Shown one piece after another: positions 54,640-64,000 of a stretch of 64,000 nt of DNA. Source of the stretch: Choristoneura fumiferana (Eukaryota; Arthropoda; Insecta; Lepidoptera; Tortricidae); NCBI RefSeq assembly GCF_025370935.1, contig NC_133493.1, forward strand, positions 3,800,899 through 3,864,898, written 5' to 3'. A program made the position numbers and the translations under genes. Under the pieces are notes generated by a model. It saw only the letters and a program-made list of their open reading frames with translations. It was not told the DNA's origin and did no database searches. Numbering within the stretch: position 1 is the stretch's first letter; each line of letters begins with the position of its first letter.

Positions 54640-55315
54640 TGGATGGCACTAGGTATATCATGGGACCTACCATGGTACATATTGACACACGTTGACCTAG
54701 TCCCAAACTAAGCAAAGCTTGTACTATGGTTACTAGGCAACGGGTAAACATACTTATATACCCGACAGCATCAAAAATATCCAAAATGACCTAACATAGT
54801 TTAATTAATTAAAAAATGACTGAATAAAAACGCCTTTTATGACATGTCAGAATATAATAATTATTATTATTATTATTTAATTCTTATTTAAGTTTTATAT
54901 TTTAATTTTAATTTTTTAATTTTAATTTTTTAACTTGATTTCATTTTTGATTGCCTTGATTATTTCTTGTATGATTGCATTTTATCTAATTAATTATTAT
55001 TTCTTATTTCAAATGGAATTATTAATATCAATTGTATTTTAATATTAATTTGATTGGCTTCGGCTGAATTTTAAATTGTATAATAAATTGTAATAATTAA
55101 TTTATATACTTAAATATTTGACATGTAAACTTTTAATTTTATGAATAAATGAATATGAATATGAAATATAGATAAAAACATACTCAAATACATATTAAAC
55201 ATCCAAGACCCGAGAAGAAATATCTGCCCCGGCCGGGAATCGAAACCGGGACCTCAAGCTTCGTAGTCAGGTTCTCTAACCACTTGGCCATCCTTGGTCA
55301 CAGGCCTTGGTCGTC
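54640..55315 (-). mobile_element. tRNA-derived SINE (second family), split by AT-rich DNA
   Basis: The head on the minus strand is TGGCCAAGTGGTTAGAGAAC with a GGTTTCGATTCCCGG B-box at 55230-55300. The body continues at 55155-55225 with AAATACATATTAAACATCC. A probable 3' part is at 54650-54760 (CTAGTCCCAAACTAAGCAAA). The 54760-55150 filler is ATT-rich. Confidence 0.65.
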
Positions 55316-55349
55316 AATAAATAAGAACTTTCATTATTATTATTATTAT

Positions 55350-55475
55350 TGTTAGCCTATTCTGTCCCACTGCTGAGCAAAGGCCTCCCCCCAATACTTC
55401 CACTGCTCTCTGTCCTCTACATACAAGGGCCAGTCCTTCAAGAAGTAGTCCAGTTCATCCCGCCATCGCCGTGAG
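55350..55475 (-). mobile_element. Non-LTR retrotransposon tail fragment
   Basis: The minus strand reads RRWRDELDYFLKDWPLYVED and GEAFAQQWDRIG, with an (AATAAT)n tail. Confidence 0.75.
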
Positions 55476-55895
55476 AATAAGAACTTATCAGATAAAATGC
55501 GATGGCAAAACATTATTCAATACCTAGATCTGTACTTATCTTTACTTTACTTTAAACCCGAAACATTTTAGTGCAAGGATTTAATGTAAGTATAAGTGTA
55601 CTAAGTCTTAGCGAAAGTCATTAACGGTGCTAAGCGAGAAGTAAGTACGGGATGGTTTTATCGTGAGTGCAAATTCCAAAGTGGTGGCAATAAAAAGAAC
55701 TATTAGCTGGTAGCTAAAAGAGGCTTTATTTTAGCTAAATAACGGCAATGTACTACTAAAAGTAGTTTGAACGCTCTTTTCTAAAGCTAGAAGTATGTTC
55801 AAGAAGTTATGGAAAAAGACTTTATTTGATATATGGTGGGAAAAAAACCCTGTGGTTAATGCAATTTTACCCAACAATTTAACAATTTATTTACA

Positions 55896-56292
55896 ATTTA
55901 ATTAAATAAAAAACAATATCAAACAAACACCTAAAGTACCTAATGCGTAAATGTACCTACTTGTAATTTTTATATCAACAATTTCCCACACGAAATGACA
56001 GAGCAGCAGAGCATTACTGAAATTCGACTATCCAGTACTAATTAGATTGCGTGTGGTTTGGGCGCCATTTGTAATGGTGAAATTGTGAACAAATGGATTT
56101 ATAATTAATTTATGTGAAGTAATCCACCCAATATTAGCCGATTGATGGATTAAAATATAATGATTCATATTTCAGGTATTCAATTAATCAACTAACAATG
56201 GTCTTTCATATGACTTTATCCTACTAATATTATAAAATAATACCAAATCTTGTGAGTAGATGCGTGAGCGCTCGTGTGTGTGGTGTGGTGTG

Positions 56293-56327
<35 letters not shown>

Positions 56328-57211
56328 GTGTGTGTGTGTGTGTGTGTGTGTGTTGTGTGTGTGTGTGTGTGCGTGTATGTGTATTCTTCGCTATTAGGAT
56401 TAGAGACAAGAAATTTGGTGTAAGTGTCCTATATGGATCGTTAATAAAAGTTAAGACGTTATGTCTGGGAATTACAGATATAATTTATTACCATAAATAT
56501 TGTAAATCTGTTTAAAAAATATATACCTCGTTGAGTTTCTTGCCGGATTCTTCTCAACAGAGGTTTTCCCGAAGCGGTGGTAGATTTTTTTTGACATTCA
56601 TAAGTGCTTGTTACAGCCTAAATTATTACTTTGATTTTGAATTAAATTCAACTACCAGATCTAGTAGAGTATGCGTGCAAAGCCATGGTTAAAGTATAGT
56701 ATATCTAATAAATTTTACAAGAGATGAGACAGCCCAAGAAAGAGATGATGGGATAACTAAGATGCTTAATGCTAGGATGGTTAAAGAAGTTAGCACTTAT
56801 TCCTGTAGATTAACTTTATTTTTTTAATCAGTATCATCATCATCATCAGCTGGAAGACGTCCACTGCTGAAAAAAGGCCTCCCCCTTAGAACGCCACAAT
56901 GAACGAGAACTCGCCACTTGAATCCACCGATTTCCCGCAACTGTCACGATGTCGTCAGTCCACCTGGTGGGAGGCCTGCCAACGCTTCGTCTTCCGGTTC
57001 GTAGTCGCTACTCGAGGAGGAGGAGGGAGGGAGGAGGAGGAGGATGTTGCAACCAAATAGTAGTTAATTAAATATTCACTAAGTGCAGGTCACTCTGCAA
57101 TTTAAAAGTGTGCGGGTTTTACTTCAATTATTGTAAACCGCCGGCGCTAGAATGCTGTCCTTCCCTTTCCTCCCGTGGGCGCCGTAGAAACCGGCTGAGG
57201 GATAAGATGGG
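55896..57211 (-). repeat. Inverted duplication, arm 1
   Basis: Reverse complement of 59412-60650 with indels. Contains a non-LTR tail fragment (56845-57010: minus-strand GRPPTRWTDD-type reading), GCCGTAGAAACCGGCTGAGG, and a (GT)n run of about 90 bases (56294-56383). Confidence 0.88.
56294..56383. repeat. (GT)n microsatellite
   Basis: Interrupted GT run. The matching position in arm 2 (60262-60285) has only about 12 AC units. The Cys/Val-only ORF is its translation. Confidence 0.9.
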
Positions 57212-59311
57212 CAGCAGCGTCTTCTAAGCAACCCTATACTGCGCTCACCAACCCACTTGCCAAGCGTACTCGTAGCGAGTATTGGCAACTCCCCTGTCTC
57301 ATGTTGATGATGCACAATCAACTGGAGGTATATGGAGGAGGCCTATGTCCAAGAGACGTCCCTACGGCTGATATGATAATGATGATGATAATGAACGATC
57401 TGTAATCAATTACAGAGGGTGTAGGATCGGTCCTGCTTACGTCTTGTCTTCCGAATCACCTTGTACATAATTTACGATGTATAAGTAAGTTATAATTACA
57501 AACCCAAGAATTACTTGCCCTATAATAATAATCTACCCCATAATTTGACTCCCAAACTGTTATACAATTAAATAGTGTAACCTCAAAATGCTGGTAAAGG
57601 CCTCGTTAGTGTAGCTTTCAGAGCATAATCCCTCAAAAGTATGACCTAAATTAAACAAGCACTAAACAACCGAAAACGAACCTTAACCCTCCGAATAACA
57701 CTCCAATTAAATGCAAAACGACAAGCCTGACTGTGTCAACAGATTCGTCAATACAAATTGGAATTTGCTGTCGGTTCGCACCGTTTTCAACTTTACGGGT
57801 TCGTCATAAGATTTAAGCGGGGTGTGTTGATAATTTTCAGTGTATTCAAAATGACAGAACTTGTGACGTCATTAACGCTGCTTCGTGTTAAATTCCTCTT
57901 GATTTATTTGTCTGCGTGCAGCTCAAATTATAAGCCATGTTTAAAGGAAAATGAACCCTAGAGAGAAAAGCTTTAAGTGCTATTCAACATGGTTTAATTT
58001 AAGAAAAATGGTGGAGATGCTGGGATAGTAGCAGATTTGTTACTTTAAACACTACTCGCATAAATCTCTACGTTTATAATGTAATAGTTTGAGTATCTGA
58101 TTAAAAGAGGCGGACTGAGTTAAAATTTATAGTCAAAATATATTCATTGTTGCAGCGTGTTTGAAACGTTTTATTTAGCATGAATGTAGTCTTTTTTTTT
58201 GATACAAAATATAAAGATTAGTTTATCTGCTATTAATGCAATGATTTTTCATTTTTATTAATTTTAATAGCAAAATAGGAAGAACAATGGCCATTAAATT
58301 TAAATCGACTCTCATCATTATCATATTAGCCGTAGGACACTGTTGGACTTAGGCCTCCCCCATAAAATTGAGTCTATTGCAAAAAAAATGTACGGAAAAT
58401 TCTTAGTACCTAATATAACACACATAGTAACCTACGAGAATGGCGGCTGTTAAGTGACTTAACTAAAAAAACAACCTTTTGTGTTCAAATATATTAAAAT
58501 AATTTATTGTTTCGTGTGGAATAACACAGTTAAAATGTTATAATTTAATACGCCGCACGCTCTGTCAACAACCGCGAGTTATTCTGGTACACATTTCAAG
58601 TTTTTAATACCCACTCTGTTATTATAATAAGCAACAAAGTTTAATTGCGAACCTAAACAAAGACAGACTACATGCAACAGTCACCTCACTTTAATTTAAA
58701 TTTATTTTGGCGATTTATTTCGTGTGTATTTATGTTCTTTGCGTAAAGAACGCTATACTACTTTTTATTTTATTTTAGTTTAAGGTGTTGCATTACTGAT
58801 TCAATCATTATCAATTTTTGCTAGCGACCCGCCCCTGTTTAGTACGGGTGCAACTCTGAACAAAAAGAGGCGAAAAAGGCAAAAAAATATAAAAAGGTGA
58901 TACCTGTACAGTCGCGGTCAAAGATATCTTTACATTTTAGTACCTTGTCACTTTATTCCATCTGACAAATTTATACAAACATGGAGTGACAGTTAAGTGA
59001 AAATATGACCTCGACTGTACCTACATTTATCACCTCTCTTCTCCCGAAACTCCTCCAATGCGAAGCAGAGTTGAACGACTTTATATGGAAATGGAATTTT
59101 GTAAAAATATGCAAGTGTAATCCTACTAATTACAGAGTCTGTTTTACGCATCTGTGGCACAAGTCACAAAGCTCTTCATGTTTTACAAGTGATGTTGTGA
59201 TTCCTCAAAATAAGCTTATTCAGAGAATTATGGCCGAGAGAATTCTACCTCTTGCGATCTTGCTTTAAATATGAATTTAATTATAATGTATTTTTTAATC
59301 TTTTGCTTCAT
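57212..59311. other. Spacer between inverted arms, no gene recognised
   Basis: Contains a retroposon-like fragment (57415-57465, similar to 1795-1840), a non-LTR tail scrap at 58320-58375 (TAGGACACTGTTGGACTTAG) and the MITE at 58909-59017. Confidence 0.45.
58909..59017. mobile_element. Mariner-type MITE, TA target duplication
   Basis: CAGTCGCGGTCAAAGATATC and ATATGACCTCGACTG inverted ends, flanked by TA at 58907-58908 and 59018-59019. Confidence 0.7.
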
Positions 59312-59411
59312 NNNNNNNNNNNNNNNNNNNNNNNNNNNNNNNNNNNNNNNNNNNNNNNNNNNNNNNNNNNNNNNNNNNNNNNNNNNNNNNNNNNNNNNNN
59401 NNNNNNNNNNN
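59312..59411. other. Assembly gap, 100 N
   Basis: Exactly 100 N, the conventional size for a gap of unknown length. Arm 2 of the inverted duplication starts immediately after it. ORFs spanning the gap are meaningless. Confidence 0.99.
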
Positions 59412-60650
59412 CCATCTTCTGGTATTATCCTAGCCGGTTTCTACGGCACCCACGGGAGGAAAATGAGGGACAGCATTCTAGCGCCCGCGGTTTACAATAT
59501 TGAAGTAAAACCCCCACACTTTTAAATTGGCAGAGTGACCTGCACTTAGTGAATATTTAATTAACTATTATTTGGTTGCAACATCCTCCTCCCTCCCTCC
59601 TTCTCCTCCTCGAGCAGCGACTCCGAACCGGAAGACGAAGCGTTGGCAGGCCTCCCACCAGGTGGACTGACGACATCGTGACAGTTTGCGGGAAACCGGT
59701 GGATTCAAGTGGCGAGTGGTCGTTCATCGTGGCGTTCTAAGGGGGAGGCCTTTGTTCAGCAGTGGACGTCTTCCGGCTGATGATGATGGATGATGATGAT
59801 CGTTACAACATCAAAAAAAAGTTAATCTACAGGAATAACTTCTTTAACCATCCTAGCATTAAGCATCTTAGTTATCCCATCATGTCTTTCTTGGGCTGCC
59901 TCGTCTCTTGTAAAATTTATTACATAGACTACACTTTCCGTGGCTTCTTTCGTGGCTCTACTAGATCTGGTAGTTGGAATTTAATTTCCAAAGTCAAAGT
60001 CAAAATATAATTAATTTAGGCTGTACAAGACTTATGAATTGCAAAAAAAATCTACCACCGGTTCGGGAAAACCTCTGTTGAGAAGAATCCGGCAACAAAC
60101 TGAACGAGGTATATATTTTTTCCAACATATTTACAATATTAACATTATTAAATTATATCTATAATTCCCAGAAATAATAACGTCTTAAATTTTATTAACG
60201 ATCCATATACTCGTAGGACACTTCCACTAATTTCTTGTCTCTAATCCTGCCAGCGAAGAATACACACACACACACACACACACTACTCACAAGATTTGGC
60301 ATTATTTTATTATATTTAGTAGGATAAAAAGTCATATGACAGACCATTGTGTTAGTTGATTACTTGAATACCTGAAATATGAATCATTATATTTATCTAT
60401 CAATCGGCTAACACTGGGTGGATTACTTCACATAAATTAATTATAAATCCATTTGTTCACAATTTCACACATTACAAATGGCGCCCCTAACCACATGCAA
60501 TCTAATTTAGTATTGGATAGTCGAATTTCAGTAGGTAAGGCTCTTGCTGCTCTGTCATTTCGTGTGGGAAATTGTTTAATACAAAATTACAAGTAATTGC
60601 GTATTACTTTTAGGTGTTTGTTTGATATTGTTTTTTATTTAATTAAATTT
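59412..60650 (+). repeat. Inverted duplication, arm 2
   Basis: Inverse of 55896-57211, cut at its inner end by the gap. Includes CAGCATTCTAGCGCCCGCGG, a non-LTR tail fragment at 59590-59790 (RLPPGGLTDDIVTVCG-like reading) and ATTGTTTTTTATTTAATTAAATT at the outer edge. Confidence 0.88.
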
Positions 60651-60784
60651 TTAATACCAGATAGAGAGATAGATAGATAAAAAGTTTATTTGGTACTGCA
60701 AACTCATAAAATCAAGATTAGGTGCAGATACAAAACATCAGTTCAAACTTTAAAGTAAACGATGGACTAAAAAAAATTCCTTGC

Positions 60785-61190
60785 TCACCCGCGACCTTTA
60801 TGATAGTTCAGCTTATGCAAAATGCGTGTTCCTGCAGTTCCTCCACCTTCACACTGTAAGAAACAAAAATTCACACAAACCCATCTATCCCACCACAACA
60901 CTAAATTGGTCAAAGCAGCAATAGAAAACCACTACCACGCAAGCATAAGGAAGGCGGCTGTCAGGGAGAAATGGAGGCGTATTGTTAAGCTTGCTACCAG
61001 CACCTAGAAATGATGACCACGACCACTCTGTCAAGAGTGAAAACGACGAAGAAGACACTAACTGACGCGTTTTTCGAAACGATGAGATTTGTGTGTGTTC
61101 TTACAGTGTGGAGGTGGAGGAACTGTATGAACAAGGCATATTTTGCATAAACTTAACATATCATAGTCAGGTCGCGGGTGAGCGGATATC
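60785..61190. mobile_element. Foldback MITE with ~85-bp arms
   Basis: GCTCACCCGCGACCTTTATG...TCCACCTTCACACTGTAAGAA at the left and the inverse TTCTTACAGTGTGGAGGTGGA...GGTCGCGGGTGAGC at the right. Half-copies at 29745-29905 and 35630-35790. Confidence 0.8.
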
Positions 61191-61877
61191 ATTCTATTAG
61201 TTCTATGGATAAGGTCATGTCGAAAGTAAAAGCCTGATTCAATAAATTATTTAAAAGTGAAATTTCACATATTGTTTGTGTGCGCTGCAGTATGCAAAAA
61301 GGGCCATGGCTCAGTGGTCAACATTGCTTCGAGGAGCAAAACACTAATTTTACGCTACAATCCAGAGGACTGAGAAACAAATGTTTTCTTACTGCTCGCA
61401 TTAATAATTATAACAATATAACAAAACAAAACAAACAGTGTGAAAGCAAAATAGTTGTTACAAGCTTTTTTTTGCTGACTAATTATTGTTGACTGTACTG
61501 CATTATCATCTTAACTATCGTTATGTATACCTACTAAATTTTACTTCTATTTGACCTCTGGCAGTGGGAATGAACTTGCAAGATTTGAGCCCAGCCCTTG
61601 AGGAGTTCCGTCATCAGCAGACGACCCTGGCTGCACCATCAGGCGGTGTATAATATAAACGCATTGTCATTGAATTTAACAATCATGTAAAATCTTTTGC
61701 GTGTGCCATTAACTTTTTGAGGAGTTTCCCTTCTACGGAGGACGAGACTCGCAGGAGAGTCAGGTGGTGCCACTGCTAGCTAATTGTTACTCTTAGATGT
61801 TACAATCAGATTGCCCTTCCAAAGCCGTAGGGAATATAACGGATTAGCATTATGCGTTTGTCGATTCAGTTCGTCTA
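61191..61877. other. Repeat-derived, no gene
   Basis: Contains a family-B fragment at about 61455-61640 (GACGACCCTGGCTGCACCAT region). No exon. Confidence 0.4.
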
Positions 61878-62475
61878 TATATATAAAATTCTCTTTATTC
61901 GTTTTATCCGTGGGATATTCAGAAAATCTTTGAAACAGTTTTTACCCTATTAGTATTATCTACCTGCATGGCAAATTTGAAGTCTTTAATATTTATAATT
62001 ACGGAGTTAGGGCCACTTTTGAAGCGAAAATATAAATCCCATTTTATTCCTATCCCGTGAGAATTTCATAAAATCCTGAAAGTCGTTTTTTAGCTGTTAG
62101 TATTACCTACTTGCATGCCAAATTTGAAGTTTCTAATAATTGTATAGTTACGGAAATAGGGTCATTAATTAAGTGAACAATATAAATCCCATTTATTCTC
62201 TATCGTAATCGGAATTTCTGTGAAATTCTAAAAAGTGTACTAGTTTTTAGTGACTGTTAGTACCTATTACCTAGTGCGAGATGCCAAATGAAGTTTCTAT
62301 AATTATAGTTACGGAAATAGGGCCATTTCAAAGTGAAAATATAAATCCATTTATTCCCTATCCCATGGGAATTTCGAAAAAATCCTTTCTTAGCGATGAG
62401 AGCGATTCAAACGTCACTCAACATCTACCTGCATGCCAAATTTCAGTGAATCGTCAGTGGTTTGGCGTGTGTTAA
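61878..62475. repeat. Tandem array, ~150-bp period, about four units
   Basis: Each unit has AATATAAATCCCATTTTATTCC, TATCCCGTGAGAATTTC, a TGTTAGTATTACCTAC word, CATGCCAAATTTGAAGT and TTACGGAAATAGGG. Units begin near 61895, 62029, 62187 and 62337. The last runs directly towards the foldback element at 62511. Confidence 0.78.
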
Positions 62476-62510
62476 TGATCATATGTCAGTCAGTCACCTT
62501 TGAGTTTTTA

Positions 62511-64000
62511 ACCGACTTCTCAAAAAAAGAGGTTATCAGGTCGTTGTATGGTTTTTTTTTTTTTTTTAATGTATTTGTTAATCTCAGAACTCCGTCCTTT
62601 ATGAACGCGATTTTGAAAATTTTTTTTTATAGTTCGTCTAGGAATGCTTTCATATTGGTCCCATAAGCAGCAGCGAGCAAATGATCGGATCTAAGGGATC
62701 GAGGGTCAAGCTTCAATATTGTAGGGAAACCTATGGTAATTCTGATTATATTTTAGCTAAAACTCGTGCAGAAAGCTTTATTTCAAAATCATAATTTGGG
62801 AGATGGAACTGATGATGAAGACCAGATTTGACCAACGGAACTACTACTATCAATAAAAGTATTTCACGGTTAAATTAAATTATCATGATTAATATACTTA
62901 CCTAGATAAGCGACTAAGAAGAAGCTTTAAGTTAATGATTCTTTCGAACTGATCTGATGCTGAAGCAGAAAGGTAGGCAACGGAACTCTGTTATAAAACA
63001 CGTAACTAAGTCGTGTTTGGGCTTAATGGAATCGTTGTGAGATGTTCTTTGGCTATGAATCACTAAAAAGTGAGAAATAAGAATTTTTTAACAAAAAAGT
63101 AAAACGACTCAAAAAATAAAAAAACATAACAAAAAATGAACCGACTACAAAACCCTTGAAAATAATTTTTTCTAGTAAGTAGGTACGTACTAGCTCGAAG
63201 TCGGTGACTCAGCACGACCAGCAGGAGGGATCCAACATAGGGAGGGTTGAAGTAAGCATTGGTGACGATTTGTGAGTCACTCCTGCTGGCTCGTGCTGAG
63301 CCACCGACTTCGAGCTAGTACGTACCTACTTACCTAGAAAAATATTTTCAAGGGTTTTGTAGTCGGTTCATTTTTTGTTATTTTTTTATTTTTTTGGAGT
63401 CGGTTTTACTTTTTTGTTAAAAAATTTTGCTTTATTTCTCACTTTTTAGTGATTCATAGCCAAAGAACATCTCACAACGATTCCATTAAGCCCAAACACG
63501 ACTTAGTTACGTTGTTTATAACAGAGTTCCGTTGCCTACCTTCTGGCTTCAGCATCAGATCAGTTCGAAAGAATCATTAACTTAAAGCTTCTTCTTAGTC
63601 GCTTATCTAGGTAAGTATATTAATCATGATAATTTAAATTTAACCCGTGAAATACTTGTTATTGATAGTAGGTAGTGTCCCGTTGGTCAAATCTGGTCTT
63701 CATCATCAGTTCCAATTCACCAAATATGATTTGCAAGAGCAAAATGCACGAGTTACTGCTAAATATATCCAAATTACCATAGGTGTCCCTACAATATTTG
63801 AAGAGTTCCCTCGATTTCCTTAAGATCCGATCATTAGATCCTAATTTGCTGCTTATGGGACCTAATTGAAAGCATTCCTAGACGAACTCAAAAAAAATTT
63901 TAAATCGGTTCATAAATGACGGAGTTCTGAGGTAACAACATTAAAAAAAAAAAAAAACATACAACCGAATTGATAACCTCCTCCTTTTTTTGAAGTCGGT
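62511..64000. mobile_element. Large palindromic (foldback) element, 1.49 kb
   Basis: Left arm 62511-63227 and right arm 63279-64000 are inverted copies around a ~50-base spacer. Both outer ends read ACCGACTTC. Shared landmarks include CTAGTAAGTAGGTACGTACTAGCTCGAAG, ATCAGATCAGTTCGAAAGAATC and GGTCCCATAAGCAGC. No long ORF. The right end coincides with the last base of the window, so it may continue. Confidence 0.88.

Noticed and set aside
55230..55300. Functional tRNA gene
   Set aside because: Has A- and B-box-like words but no foldable acceptor stem that I can see and continues into a SINE body; same for the other tRNA-like heads.
56252..56515. Cys/Val-rich ORF
   Set aside because: Translation of the (GT)n run.
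59252..59525. ORFs containing runs of X
   Set aside because: They span the 100-N assembly gap.

Overview
The window looks like a transposon-rich piece of a moth or butterfly (Lepidoptera) nuclear genome. It is AT-rich and intron-dominated, and it carries interspersed families typical of that order: tRNA-headed SINEs, 3' ends of non-LTR retrotransposons with (TGATGA)n tails, and many small foldback/MITE elements. One 100-base N gap (59312-59411) shows it is a scaffold, not finished sequence.

The only real host gene I can support is one large gene on the minus strand, read from about 28.98 kb down to 0.45 kb and running off both ends of what can be recognised. I reconstruct 14 exons (1,699 coding bases, 566 codons) with consensus splice sites; all 13 junctions agree in phase. 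The ten downstream exons (14182-14267 down to 447-591) encode four complete and one half immunoglobulin domains in the order and sequence style of Dscam (Down syndrome cell adhesion molecule), probably Ig5 to the first half of Ig9. The Ig7-equivalent domain is single-copy, with no array of alternative exons, so this is a Dscam-like paralogue rather than the hypervariable Dscam1. Four small upstream exons (43-53 bp) encode the tail of what may be the preceding Ig domain and an unusual ~60-residue linker. The Ig6-equivalent domain carries a ~45-residue charged insertion. Both the linker and this insertion contain a furin-type basic tetrapeptide (RFRR, RRKR). The FNIII repeats, transmembrane segment and first Ig domains lie outside the window or were not found.

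Layout: 0.4-14.3 kb, Ig exons separated by 0.5-2.6 kb introns with MITEs, some very close to splice sites; 14.3-29 kb, small linker exons in introns of 0.9-6.7 kb; 29-64 kb, no supported exon, only mobile elements and their remnants. The latter half holds two non-LTR reverse-transcriptase C-terminal fragments (36.4-36.9 and 49.9-50.4 kb), a >1.2-kb inverted duplication flanking the N gap (55.9-57.2 and 59.4-60.65 kb), and a 1.49-kb near-palindrome that ends exactly at the window edge (62.51-64.0 kb). No rRNA, CRISPR, operon or functional tRNA gene was seen; tRNA-like sequences are SINE heads.
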